This document shows positions 47,991 through 57,834 of a stretch of 64,000 nt of DNA, piece by piece. The translations under genes were made by a program, and so were the position numbers. The DNA lies in the NCBI GenBank assembly GCA_016186205.1, contig JACPMA010000008.1, forward strand, positions 25,805 to 89,804, written 5' to 3'. The DNA is from Candidatus Peregrinibacteria bacterium. GTDB taxonomy: Bacteria > Patescibacteriota > Gracilibacteria > UBA1369 > UM-FILTER-53-11. The notes below the pieces were generated by a model that was not told the origin of the DNA, made no database searches, and saw only the letters and a list, made by a program, of their open reading frames with translations. Every line of letters begins with the position of its first letter. Position 1 is the first letter of the stretch.

Positions 47991-48917
47991 TTATGAATAA
48001 TCCACATAAGCCGCGACTCCCTTTAATAATTTTATCACAGATATAGCCGCGTTACAGCCCTCTCCTGCGCTTTTGGCAGCTTGCGCGTTGCCGCCTGTGC
48101 AATCACCGGCGGCATAAACGCCTTTAACATTCGTTGCGCCGGTGCGCGGATCAGCAACGATATATGCATTTTGCGGACCGGTGCGTTTGAGGCCGAGTTT
48201 ATTTGCAAAATCAGACGCCGATGCCACACCAAGCGCAACAAAAACACCGTCGTAAACGGCTTCCGTCCCGTCTGCAAATTTAAGCTTTTCAAGTTTTGCA
48301 GCGCCGATAAATTCTGTAATTTTCGGCGTTTTTAAAAAATTGACGCCGTTTTTTTCAAGTCCTTCTTGTATCTTCGGAGAAAACGAAAAATCTTTACCGT
48401 GGCTCAAAATACTTATCTGCTTGGTATAAGTTAGCAGCTGAAGCGCTTCTTCTCCGGCATAATTCGCATTACCAACCACTGCCACGTTTTTTTCTTTGAA
48501 GAAAAATCCATCGCATGTAACGCAAAAAGAAATTCCTTTGCCGATGAGCGGTTGTTCATTTTTAATGCCGGACGGCTTAAATCCGAGTCCGGAACAAACA
48601 ACAACCGTTTTTGCCGTATATAAATCGCGCTCTGTATCGGTGGCCGTAAAAGTTCCGTCATCATTCTGCTTCACGTCCACTACTTCACGCTCGACATATT
48701 GCGTTCCAAACTTTAGCGCCTGCTTTTTTCCTTCCTCCATTAAAAACGGCCCGCTGATCTGTTTTTCGTAACCAAAATAATTTTCAATTACGTGCGCTTT
48801 ATAGGCGTTTGAGTTTTTCAAAATTCCGAGGAGAACCGTTTGGAGTCCGGCCCGCGCAGTATAAATTGCAGCGCTCCAACCGGCCGGTCCGGCGCCTATA
48901 ATAACAACGTCGTACAT
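47991..48917 (-). CDS. Thioredoxin reductase-like FAD/NAD(P) oxidoreductase
   Basis: VVIIGAGPAGWSAAIYTARAG, FCVTCDGFFF redox motif, GVYAAGDCTGG. Confidence 0.9.
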   Translation of the reverse strand: MYDVVIIGAGPAGWSAAIYTARAGLQTVLLGILKNSNAYKAHVIENYFGYEKQISGPFLMEEGKKQALKFGTQYVEREVVDVKQNDDGTFTATDTERDLYTAKTVVVCSGLGFKPSGIKNEQPLIGKGISFCVTCDGFFFKEKNVAVVGNANYAGEEALQLLTYTKQISILSHGKDFSFSPKIQEGLEKNGVNFLKTPKITEFIGAAKLEKLKFADGTEAVYDGVFVALGVASASDFANKLGLKRTGPQNAYIVADPRTGATNVKGVYAAGDCTGGNAQAAKSAGEGCNAAISVIKLLKGVAAYVDYS

Positions 48918-48941
48918 ATTTGTCCGAAAAGGGTTTTTACG

Positions 48942-50468
48942 TTATTTGGCATAATCGGTGATTTTGGTAGTTCGAATCGTTACCACTTTGATTTTTCCCG
49001 GATATCCGCCTTTTTCCTGAACTTTCGCAGCGATTCCATCTGCCAAAATTTGATTTGCTTCATCGTTAACTTTTTCCGGCTCAACAACCACGCGCACTTC
49101 TCGTCCGGCATTGATCGCATAGGCTTTTTTAACGCCTTCAAAAGACAAAGCCGTTTCTTGTAAATCTTTTATTTTTGTAAGATAGCGTTCAAGCGATTCT
49201 GCGCGCGCGCCGGGACGGCCTGCCGAAATAGCATCGGCTGCCTGCACAATGCGCGCTTCAATTGTTTCCTGCGGAATGGCATTGTGATGCGTCCATGCAG
49301 CATGCGTAATCTCCCATGAAAAACCGTATTTTTCGAGAAGTTCTTTTGAGAGCACATCATGGGAACCGCCTGTTTCTTGATCAACGGCTTTTCCCAAATC
49401 ATGAAAAAAACCTCCAAGCCATGCGGTGTCCGTATTCGCTCCCAATTCTCCGGCGATAAGCCGCGCAAAATAACCGACTTCAAAACAATGGCTCATGATA
49501 TTTTGCCCGTAGCTTGTGCGAAATTTTAACCGCCCAACCAATTTTGCAAAATCCGGCGGCATTTTTTGATCCAAACCGAGAATTTTCAAAGCGGCTTGTC
49601 CTTCTTTAAGCAACAATTTTTGCGTATCTTGTTCGGCAAGCGGCTTGATTCGGGCTATAACCTCTTCGCTGATAACCCGCTCCCTCATGAGCCGTTCGAG
49701 GGCAAAGCGCGCCGTTTCGCGCTGAACAAGATTAAAACAGCTCAAAATAATCGTATTCGGCTCGTCGTTAAAAATAACATCGACTCCAAAAAGTTCTTCG
49801 AAAAAAGCTATATTCCGGCCTCCTCGGCCAACGATACGCCCTTTAATTTCATCGCGCTGGACTATGATATCTTTCAATTCATGCTCCACGGATGTCGCAG
49901 CAGCATAACGATACATGGCTTCTGCGAGAAAATTACGCGCATCGCGCGTTACATTATCTTTCGTACATTCCACGGCATGCTGAAGCCTTAATTCGGCGTC
50001 GGCAAGGAATTCTTTTTCATAATCCTGCAAAAGGTGTTCTTTAATACGGTCCGCTGAAAAACCTGTTCTTTGTAAAAGCTGTTCATTTAAACGGCGATCG
50101 TTTTCGCTCATCATACTCTGTAGCGCCTGTACGGATTTTTCTTCTTCTTCGAGCGCGCGTTTCAATTCAGCGATTTTTGCCTCTCTTTTTTGAAAAGAAA
50201 CGCTTTTTACAGAAAGCATTTGTTCCATTTTATCGATTTGCTGGGCAAACTCTTGCTGCTCTACCTCGAATTGTTTTTGTTTTTCGATGAGCTGCGTTTT
50301 TGTCTCATTAATAATATGGGTGCTTTCTTTTGCGGCATCAGCCATGAGCTTTTCTGATTTTCTTTTCAGGGACTGCTCGTCAAATTTCCGCTGGTTTATA
50401 ACAAACAGACCAACCGGAAGGCCGACGAAAAAACCGGCAATAGACAACAAAAAAAGCGTGTAGGACAT
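48942..50468 (-). CDS. rny: Ribonuclease Y
   Basis: N-terminal TM, coiled coil, KH GRIVGRGGRNIAFFEELFGVDVIF, HD GGFFHDLGKAVDQETGGSHD; start trimmed to MSYTLFLL. Confidence 0.94.
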   Translation of the reverse strand: MSYTLFLLSIAGFFVGLPVGLFVINQRKFDEQSLKRKSEKLMADAAKESTHIINETKTQLIEKQKQFEVEQQEFAQQIDKMEQMLSVKSVSFQKREAKIAELKRALEEEEKSVQALQSMMSENDRRLNEQLLQRTGFSADRIKEHLLQDYEKEFLADAELRLQHAVECTKDNVTRDARNFLAEAMYRYAAATSVEHELKDIIVQRDEIKGRIVGRGGRNIAFFEELFGVDVIFNDEPNTIILSCFNLVQRETARFALERLMRERVISEEVIARIKPLAEQDTQKLLLKEGQAALKILGLDQKMPPDFAKLVGRLKFRTSYGQNIMSHCFEVGYFARLIAGELGANTDTAWLGGFFHDLGKAVDQETGGSHDVLSKELLEKYGFSWEITHAAWTHHNAIPQETIEARIVQAADAISAGRPGARAESLERYLTKIKDLQETALSFEGVKKAYAINAGREVRVVVEPEKVNDEANQILADGIAAKVQEKGGYPGKIKVVTIRTTKITDYAK

Positions 50469-50517
50469 CGTTATCATTATAACATATGAAATTCTTTGGG
50501 TTGCATCGAGTCGCCGA

Positions 50518-50637
50518 AGCTTGGGTCTCGTGGGTTCCCAAGCTGAGGCGATCAAAGGGAAGGGGGGCGAGTATCCGACAGTAAGCAAAGCGCACGCGTC
50601 GGATCGAGCTAACGGGGGAAACCGTAGGTTTCCCCCG
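50518..50637. repeat. Palindromic repeat copy 3, between rny and the cysteine desulfurase gene, covering the latter's stop codon
   Basis: AGCTTGGG-TCTCGTGGGTT-CCCAAGCT, conserved AAAGGGAAGGGGGG, ATCCGAC...GTCGGAT hairpin, GGGGGAAACC-GTA-GGTTTCCCCC. Confidence 0.9.
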
Positions 50638-51820
50638 AAGAAAATGGGGAAATTTCGCGTAGTTCTTGAATTATTTTAGGGAGATGCTTGAGGACAAAAT
50701 CGACTTCTTCCTCGGTATTGCCGTGCCCTAATGAAAATCGCGTAGATGAATGCGTCCATTCGCTATTTGAATTTATGGCGCGAATAACATGCGAAGGCTC
50801 AAGATAACCCGACGTACAAGCAGATCCCGAGGACGCAGCGATATTAAGCATATCGAGCCGAAGCAAAATCGCCTCGCCTTCAAGTCCGCGGAAAGAAACA
50901 TTTATATTATTCGGAAGACGATTTTTGCTGTCGCCGTTCAGGCGCGACTCTGGAATTTTTTTCAGAATTCCGTTTATGAGTTTGTCGCGCAGTTTGAGCA
51001 GGCGTTTGGTTTCAATTTTTCGATCCGACTGCACAAGCGAAAGCGCTTTTGCAAAACCGACGATTGCCGGAACATTTTCTGTGCCGGACCGCTTTCGGTA
51101 TTCCTGCCCGCCGCCAAAAAGAAGAGGCGTCAGCTCCACGCCTTCTCGAATAAAAAGCGCTCCGACTCCTTTTGGGCCGTAAATTTTTCCGCCGTTAAGA
51201 GTCATAGCATCAACGCCTAAATTTTTCACTGAAATATCAAGGTACGGCGCGGCTTGGCAGGCGTCTGTGTGAAATAAGGGTGAAGGGTTTAGGATTGAGG
51301 GTTGAGGGTGCGTTTTGCTGTAGTATTCGATGACTCTGCTGATTTCTTGGATCGGTTGGATCGTGCCAATTTCATTATTCGCATACATAATTGTCACAAA
51401 AATCGTGTCCGGCCGAAGAGCTTTTTGCACATCTTCCGCATCAACAATGCCGTTTTTGCCAACATCAAGATAAGTCACTTCAAAACCTTGCGACTCCAAA
51501 TGTTCAAGCGGTTTTAAAACAGAATCATGCTCAATTTTCGTCGTGATAATATGCTTACCGAATTTTTTATAAGCTGCAGCAGCGCCTAAAATAAAAAAAT
51601 TATTGCTCTCTGTCCCGCAACTCGTAAAAATCACTTCGCGCGGCACGCACTCCAAAATTTTGGCAGTTCTTTCGCGGGCATCATCAATTGCCTGACGGGC
51701 TTTTTGCGCAAAACGATAAATGCTCGACGGATTTCCGTACCACTGCGTGAAATACGGTTTCATCGCCTCAAAAACCCGCGGATCAAGCGGTGTGGTGGCC
51801 GCATGGTCAAAATAAATCAT
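50609..51820 (-). CDS. Cysteine desulfurase
   Basis: MIYFDHAATTPLDPRVFEAMKPYF, SCGTESNN, LNGGKIYGPKGVGAL, GSACTSG. Confidence 0.95.
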   Translation of the reverse strand: MIYFDHAATTPLDPRVFEAMKPYFTQWYGNPSSIYRFAQKARQAIDDARERTAKILECVPREVIFTSCGTESNNFFILGAAAAYKKFGKHIITTKIEHDSVLKPLEHLESQGFEVTYLDVGKNGIVDAEDVQKALRPDTIFVTIMYANNEIGTIQPIQEISRVIEYYSKTHPQPSILNPSPLFHTDACQAAPYLDISVKNLGVDAMTLNGGKIYGPKGVGALFIREGVELTPLLFGGGQEYRKRSGTENVPAIVGFAKALSLVQSDRKIETKRLLKLRDKLINGILKKIPESRLNGDSKNRLPNNINVSFRGLEGEAILLRLDMLNIAASSGSACTSGYLEPSHVIRAINSNSEWTHSSTRFSLGHGNTEEEVDFVLKHLPKIIQELREISPFSSGETYGFPR

Positions 51821-51841
51821 TACGGCTCTATTGTAGCTCTC

Positions 51842-52582
51842 CTACGTACCGATGTGAATTGCGCCTTTTGCGTAAAGGATCAGTAGAATCCCGAGTCCGA
51901 TCATCAAAAGCCCCATTGCGAGCCTCATCCATTTTCGATATTGCTGCTTCCACCGGCTGATTACTTTAATACTCATGCCGGCGTAAACGGCGCCGACAAT
52001 AATGATAAGCGGCAGAACAAAAATAAAATTATAGAGGAGAAGATAGACAATGGCGCGTGTAAAATTTATAACATCGAAATTGGCGGCCTGGAGCGTGGCG
52101 GCGATGTAGGTCGTAATGGCAAGATACGGACCGCCGGTACATGGAAGTTCAATTGCAGAAACAAAAAATCCCAGGATGATTACTCCCGGAATTGTCGCGT
52201 GACGGGCGATCTTTTTAATACGAGCAATGTACTTTGGCCCTATGCCAAGAGAAAATCCTTGTCCGTACGCAAAAAAATCTTTCAGTTCTATAAACCCCAA
52301 CACGACGATTAAAAGCCCTACGGCAATTCCTACTTCCTCAATAATATCCCATCGGCTGACGAACCAAATGAGGCCGAGGCCGGCGATGAAATATGTCACA
52401 TACACCGCGGCAATGTATATAAAACCGACGAGCAGCATCCGTTTTCGATTACGCGAAAGGGCGAGAAGCGTTGATATGAGAAAAATCAGCACCCCGATGG
52501 CACAAGGATTTATGGAATCCACGAGGCCTGTGACTACAATAATCGGAATGGTAATTTGATCAAGCATATCAGCAAAATTCAC
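51842..52582 (-). CDS. CcdA/DsbD-like transmembrane protein
   Basis: GLVDSINPCAIGVLIFLISTLLAL and SAIELPCTGGPYLAI. Confidence 0.8.
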   Translation of the reverse strand: MNFADMLDQITIPIIVVTGLVDSINPCAIGVLIFLISTLLALSRNRKRMLLVGFIYIAAVYVTYFIAGLGLIWFVSRWDIIEEVGIAVGLLIVVLGFIELKDFFAYGQGFSLGIGPKYIARIKKIARHATIPGVIILGFFVSAIELPCTGGPYLAITTYIAATLQAANFDVINFTRAIVYLLLYNFIFVLPLIIIVGAVYAGMSIKVISRWKQQYRKWMRLAMGLLMIGLGILLILYAKGAIHIGT

Positions 52583-52994
52583 ATACCTTTCGTTCTTTAA
52601 CGTCTTTCTGAATGAAATACGAAACGATCATCCACAATAAAAAAACGGCGATCAAAATTCCATCCAGCCACCACTGGCGATGCCATTCCGCAATAAAATC
52701 AAAGACGCCGGCAGCCGCCAAAAATCCGGCGAGCCATTGAAATATTTTTATAATTTTCCCTGTCCGCAGGAAAAAATGATCAAACCAATGACGCGCGATT
52801 CCAACGGCTCCGAATGATTCAACCAAAAGAAGAATAGCGAGTATGGAAAATATAAAACGGCTTGGCGCTGCGAAGCCGGGCGCTTTGTATACGGTGAGAT
52901 AAAATAAAAATACCGCTGACGCAAACGCAATGCCGCTGATCAACAAAAGCAGGAAAATAAGTTTTTGTTTAGCGCTTTTTATACCTATTGCCAT
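52569..52994 (-). CDS. Small membrane protein ending in CEFC, overlapping the ccdA-like gene
   Basis: Four predicted TM segments; 14-nt overlap with downstream gene. Confidence 0.6.
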   Translation of the reverse strand: MAIGIKSAKQKLIFLLLLISGIAFASAVFLFYLTVYKAPGFAAPSRFIFSILAILLLVESFGAVGIARHWFDHFFLRTGKIIKIFQWLAGFLAAAGVFDFIAEWHRQWWLDGILIAVFLLWMIVSYFIQKDVKERKVCEFC

Positions 52995-53068
52995 CTTTAT
53001 ATTCTACCATATTTTTGTGTTTTTGAAAACTGTGGTAGACTTTTCTTCAGTTTCTTTTCCGCATTCTT

Positions 53069-54304
53069 ATGCAAACTGTAGCAGTTCTTGGGCTTGGATA
53101 TGTCGGGTTTCCGCTGGCGGAACTCCTTGTAAAAAGCAAAAAATATAAAGTGGTCGGGCTCGATATTTCGCCGGCCGCTGTTCTGCGGGCTCGCCGTTTG
53201 CTCAAAAACAAAAATTTTACAGCGAGCGGTGATTTTACGGCGCTTAAACGCGCGGATATTTCTGTGGTGTGCGTCCCGACGCCTACGCTGCGAAATTTTC
53301 AGCCGGATTACGGGCCGGTTAAAAATGCCTGTCTTTCCATAGTGAAAAATCTAAAATCAGGCCAGCTCGTGATTATTGAATCAACGGTCAATCCGGGCAC
53401 ATGCGAAGAGGTTGTTATGCCGATTTTGGAACGCTATGGCGCTATTGCCGGCAAAGATTTTCTCCTCGCCCACTGCCCGGAACGCATTGATCCTGGAAAT
53501 AAAAAATGGACGCTTGTAAATATTCCTCGCAATGTCGGCGGGCTTGATCCGGAAAGCACAAAACGCGCTAAAGAATTTTACCGTTCATTCCTGAAAAGCG
53601 AAATTAAAGTGATGGGCTCGCTGAAAGGAGCTGAAGCTACGAAAATCATTGAGAACACTTTCCGCGATATTAACATCGCCTATGTAAATGAACTAGCAAT
53701 GTCTTTTGATGCCATGTGCATTGATCTTTTGGAAGTAATTGAGGGTGCGAAAACAAAACCGTTTGCATTTATGCCGCATTATCCGGGAACCGGCGTTGGC
53801 GGACACTGCATAAGCGTGGATCCTTATTATCTCATTGATCGCGCGCTCAAAAGCGGGTTTGAGCATCGTTTTTTGGAGATGGCGCGTGCGGTCAATAATG
53901 GAATGCCTGCTTATACGGTCAGCTTGCTGGAAAAAGAATTGGAGAAGCTAGGTCTTAAATTGCGGCATGTTACCATGGGTCTCTTAGGCCTTGCGTATAA
54001 ACCGAATGTCGCTGATATGCGCGAGTCGCCTGCGCTGAAAATCCTTAAAATTTTGAAGGGAAAACGGGCTAAGGTTTTTACATTTGACCCGTTTATTCCA
54101 AAGCTTTCCACTGTAAAAAATCTAGGCGTACTTTTGAAAAAATGCGAAGTGATTGTGCTTGCTACGGCTCATCGCGAATTTATAAATCTTTCGCCGCAGA
54201 CTTTGAAAAAAGCCGGCGTAAAACTCGTAATTGACGGCCGCAACTGCCTTCCAAAAGAAAAAATTCTGGCCGCGGGAATCGCTTATAAAGGAATCGGGCA
54301 CTAG
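53069..54304 (+). CDS. Nucleotide-sugar (UDP-sugar) dehydrogenase
   Basis: VAVLGLGYVGFPLAELL, ESTVNPGTCEEVV, PGTGVGGHCISVDPYYL, GLAYKPNVADMRESPAL. Confidence 0.92.
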   Translation: MQTVAVLGLGYVGFPLAELLVKSKKYKVVGLDISPAAVLRARRLLKNKNFTASGDFTALKRADISVVCVPTPTLRNFQPDYGPVKNACLSIVKNLKSGQLVIIESTVNPGTCEEVVMPILERYGAIAGKDFLLAHCPERIDPGNKKWTLVNIPRNVGGLDPESTKRAKEFYRSFLKSEIKVMGSLKGAEATKIIENTFRDINIAYVNELAMSFDAMCIDLLEVIEGAKTKPFAFMPHYPGTGVGGHCISVDPYYLIDRALKSGFEHRFLEMARAVNNGMPAYTVSLLEKELEKLGLKLRHVTMGLLGLAYKPNVADMRESPALKILKILKGKRAKVFTFDPFIPKLSTVKNLGVLLKKCEVIVLATAHREFINLSPQTLKKAGVKLVIDGRNCLPKEKILAAGIAYKGIGH

Positions 54305-54320
54305 GAGCTGTTTACATATC

Positions 54321-55280
54321 ATGATGACGTCAGCAAAAAAATTACTTTGGAATATTCTTTCAGTATTGCTCGTCGTTGCGGTTTTTTATTTTCTCGGCCG
54401 AGAGTTATTGAAAAATTGGGAACAGATTAAATCATATGAATTCCGTTTTAGCGGCCCGCTTTTATTCGCCGCATCAGCGGTTTACGCAATCACGCTCACG
54501 GTGTTTGCCATCGGCTGGCGCATCATTCTCCAGCATCTGCACTATCGGATCTCACTGAAAGAAATTTGGCTGTATTTTTGCATCACGCAGCCGGCAAAAT
54601 ATATCCCCGGGAAAATCTGGATGCCTGTAACGCGCATGAAATTCTGCAAACCGTGCGGCGTGCCGAATTCCATCACTCTTCTTTCGACAGGCATCGAAGG
54701 TGTTATGGAAATTTTTGCCGGTTCATATGTTGCTGTCACAGCGCTGTTGCAGGCGGAATTTTTGAGCTCGTTTGCGATTTGGGGGACCATTGCCGTCGGC
54801 GGAGGAGGTCTTATTCTTCTTTATCCGCCGATTTTCTACTTTTTCATCAATTTATATTTGCGCATAGTAAAACAGCCGCTCATTCCTAAAAATATGCAGA
54901 CTTCTTTTTGGCAGCTGGTTTTGCTCCAAATAATTTATATCATCGGCATGCTCGGTCTGGGCGTGTCGCAATTTTTATTTCTTCAATCATTCGCAGCCGT
55001 TCCTGCGCAGTATGCTGCGCTTCTCATAAGTATCGGCACATTTTCAATAGTGGCGAGCATTCTTGCTTTTTTTGCTCCTGCCGGCCTGGGTGTGCGCGAA
55101 GGAATTTGGTATGTTGCACTCAAAAATATAAGCATGCCGTCTGTGGCGCTTATATACGCTTTTGTCAGCCGTTTATGGATGATTATTGTGGAAGCGCTTC
55201 TGGCTTTTATCGCTTTGCCGCTCTTTTTGGTAAGGCAGCGGAAAGCTCGCATGACCAACGCTCTCCGCCCCCCTTTATAA
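54321..55280 (+). CDS. Lysylphosphatidylglycerol synthase TM-region-like membrane protein
   Basis: Multiple TM, YFCITQPAKYIPGKIWMPVTRMKF, FFAPAGLGVREGIWYVAL. Confidence 0.78.
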   Translation: MMTSAKKLLWNILSVLLVVAVFYFLGRELLKNWEQIKSYEFRFSGPLLFAASAVYAITLTVFAIGWRIILQHLHYRISLKEIWLYFCITQPAKYIPGKIWMPVTRMKFCKPCGVPNSITLLSTGIEGVMEIFAGSYVAVTALLQAEFLSSFAIWGTIAVGGGGLILLYPPIFYFFINLYLRIVKQPLIPKNMQTSFWQLVLLQIIYIIGMLGLGVSQFLFLQSFAAVPAQYAALLISIGTFSIVASILAFFAPAGLGVREGIWYVALKNISMPSVALIYAFVSRLWMIIVEALLAFIALPLFLVRQRKARMTNALRPPL

Positions 55281-56250
55281 TCATGGCAAATGCAACGGCG
55301 AAAAGCGGAAGATGGCCGAGGAGCTCATAAATGCCGAATAGGCCGAGTGTAAGCGTAAAACATATGATGAGCACTGCGCCGGAAAGCCGTGGGAGCAGTC
55401 CCAGAAAAATAAGAAATCCCAAAAGCAGTTCGATTATTCCTGCTGCCAAAACAAAAAGTTCGTTAGAAAAATTTACGAAGCCGAGAGCTGGCATAAAGTT
55501 CACATTATGCGTACGCAAAAATTCAAGCGCATAACCCGGTTCGTATAACTTGAATCGAGCAGCGACGAACATAATTGCAATGCCGGCAAACATACGAAGG
55601 AGCGACATAGCATACGGTTTTGCTTCTTTGAGATGGGAAAAATTTTCGAGATTCGGAAAAATTTTCATGCTGCGGACTTTTGGCAGAGAAGGATCGCCAA
55701 CAATAAAAATAAAGGCAAAAATGCCGACGAAAAACAAATAACTTAAAACATCGAACCACGGAAAAACTCCGAGCGCCACGATATAAAGCGTAAGGCCGAG
55801 AAGGCTCATGAAACGCGGAAAAATGCCGACAATAAAAGCAAGACCGACAAGAAGTTGAACGGCAAGAAGCACCCGTTCAACCGGCAATGGAAGTACAGCT
55901 GTTTGAAGATCCGGCGCAAATAGAAAGCGCGAAAAACTCGCGGAAAAAAGCAGCAACCCTGTGAGAGTGCGCAATACTGACGGAACCCACGCAGCCCATT
56001 TTCCAAAAAAAGACCGCATGCTGCGAGCCCACCGATGCGGCCGAACCGCAAAATGAATTAGAAGCGCTGCGAGGAGCGCAAAAATGCCGAGTAGCGCTGC
56101 CGATGCATTAACAGAACTCCACTGCGAAAAAAGAAGCGGTTTTCCCAGCGGAACCGTTGCACTATTGATAAACCACTTTTCGTGGGCAAAAACCGTAGGC
56201 GCTGCGAATAGAGAAAAAATAAACGCGGGGAAAAAATATTTTCGTAACAT
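55207..56250 (-). CDS. DoxX-like membrane protein
   Basis: Multiple TM; LELLLGFLIFLGLLPRLSGAVLIICFTLTLGLFG-type pattern. Confidence 0.65.
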   Translation of the reverse strand: MLRKYFFPAFIFSLFAAPTVFAHEKWFINSATVPLGKPLLFSQWSSVNASAALLGIFALLAALLIHFAVRPHRWARSMRSFFGKWAAWVPSVLRTLTGLLLFSASFSRFLFAPDLQTAVLPLPVERVLLAVQLLVGLAFIVGIFPRFMSLLGLTLYIVALGVFPWFDVLSYLFFVGIFAFIFIVGDPSLPKVRSMKIFPNLENFSHLKEAKPYAMSLLRMFAGIAIMFVAARFKLYEPGYALEFLRTHNVNFMPALGFVNFSNELFVLAAGIIELLLGFLIFLGLLPRLSGAVLIICFTLTLGLFGIYELLGHLPLFAVAFAMIIKGGGERWSCELSAALPKRAAKR

Positions 56251-56295
56251 AAAATAATATAAATTAGGAAATTTATATTCATTGTAGCATTTATT

Positions 56296-57375
56296 TCATA
56301 AAACCTGCCTCGCTGGTTGCCAAGAATCAAAATGCCGCTCAACAGCAACGCGGAATGTTTTCGGCTCATGAAATGCGCCGTGCGGAAGCTGTCTTTCTTC
56401 GGTGCGCTCAACAAGCATCAAAAGCGGCCTTCTGTGATCAAAAACCATTCTCAATAAATCGCGGCGGAGCACGTGTTTTTTGTCTTCGCTGAATTTTTCT
56501 CGGCCAACGCGCCGCGCAATTTCATGAACTACAAGAAAAGGATGCACCGATTGATCGGGATACTTTAAACTACGCCAATCTCTTTCCTTAAAAGTTTCTA
56601 CGAAATAATCTGTGTCGGCCGGTTCGGACGCTTGTCTATCAAAAAGCGGAGCAAAAAAAGCGAGCACTCTTTCCGGCTGGCCAACGATACAGTCCACATC
56701 AGTTCTATCGTTTTGCATCATTTGCCCGAATTGTGCTTCGGCGCGGGCCGTATCTTGCCGAAAACCTTCTGCTCTATTGAGCCATTCAAGCATTCGCGCG
56801 CCGGCTTGCAATTTTGTTCGCGTTTCCGCTTTACTTTCCGAGCCATCCATTTGAGCAAGTTCTTCACTTAAAGAAGCCGCCCCTCCTAATCTCTCTCGCG
56901 TTCTTTCAACTTCTTTTGCTAACGTTAATAAACGTACTTTACCGTGTGTATTCGGCCATCGCTCTGCATGCCTATCCAGAGTTGCGCCCAAAAGAAGATT
57001 GTCAAAAATCATACGCCGTGCAGCTTCAGAAATTCTTTTTTCTTTAGGAACTCCAAAAATGTTTGCTGCTGAAAAAACTTGAAAGGCAAAATTTATCAGC
57101 TCGCGCACATTTTTTTCAACAATTTGACCCTCCGTATCTGCTGGATTTTTTTCGAGCGCCGGCAAAATCGCACGATAAAGAAGATCACGCGCCTGCTGTG
57201 TAATAGAAACACCAAAATCAAAATCTGCGAGAATTTTCCTCAAAATATCTGCCGCGTGCGCAGACTGCGTTTCTTCCTCTGGCTGTGGAACAAGCCGAAG
57301 TTCAGGACGCACCGGCGTATCGCTAACTGCCCCAACCGATTCCGCTGCCTCTACTCTTGCATCAAGATCATCCAT
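56296..57375 (-). CDS. Hypothetical orphan protein
   Basis: Intact 359-aa ORF; own promoter-like TTGACA-N16-TAAAAT upstream. Confidence 0.55.
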   Translation of the reverse strand: MDDLDARVEAAESVGAVSDTPVRPELRLVPQPEEETQSAHAADILRKILADFDFGVSITQQARDLLYRAILPALEKNPADTEGQIVEKNVRELINFAFQVFSAANIFGVPKEKRISEAARRMIFDNLLLGATLDRHAERWPNTHGKVRLLTLAKEVERTRERLGGAASLSEELAQMDGSESKAETRTKLQAGARMLEWLNRAEGFRQDTARAEAQFGQMMQNDRTDVDCIVGQPERVLAFFAPLFDRQASEPADTDYFVETFKERDWRSLKYPDQSVHPFLVVHEIARRVGREKFSEDKKHVLRRDLLRMVFDHRRPLLMLVERTEERQLPHGAFHEPKTFRVAVERHFDSWQPARQVL

Positions 57376-57535
57376 ACAATAACATTTACATATATCAAGA
57401 GCTATTTTACAAGTGCTTTAGTGGCTGTCAAGTTATTAAGCTACCAAAGACCTAAAAATGTTTTCTGCAAGCCAAAAAGGAGTATATTAAAAGAGAGTTT
57501 TTCAGAGATTCCGATATTCATTAACCCCTTCTAAA

Positions 57536-57826
57536 ATGCCTGCTAAAACGGCAAAAAAACGTGCGCCTAAAAAGGCTAAGGCGCCAAAGCCGATCGGCAA
57601 AGTCACCCACTATTACGACAAAATCAATGTGGGAATAGTAAAGCTGGCTGGGGTGATTAAACTCGGCGAAGTTTTACGCTTTCACGGAAAGCACGGAGAA
57701 TTCGTCCAAGCTGTAACTTCACTCCAGTTTGATCACAAATCAATCACCAAGGGCGCTAAGGGAAAAGACGTCGGCATGAAGGTTGATCAGCCGGTCTGCG
57801 AAGGTGATTTGGTTTTTCGGGTATAA
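57536..57826 (+). CDS. Small EF-Tu domain 2-like (translation factor-like) protein
   Basis: PIGKVTHYYDKINVGIVKLAGVIKLGEVLRFHG...VGMKVDQPVCEGDLVFRV. Confidence 0.7.
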   Translation: MPAKTAKKRAPKKAKAPKPIGKVTHYYDKINVGIVKLAGVIKLGEVLRFHGKHGEFVQAVTSLQFDHKSITKGAKGKDVGMKVDQPVCEGDLVFRV

Positions 57827-57834
57827 TAGAGCCC

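Noticed and set aside
50469-50588. N-terminal extension of the rny ORF (MLTVGYSPPFPLIASAWEPTRP...)
   Set aside because: It mostly translates the palindromic repeat; RNase Y normally begins with the TM segment at MSYTLFLL.
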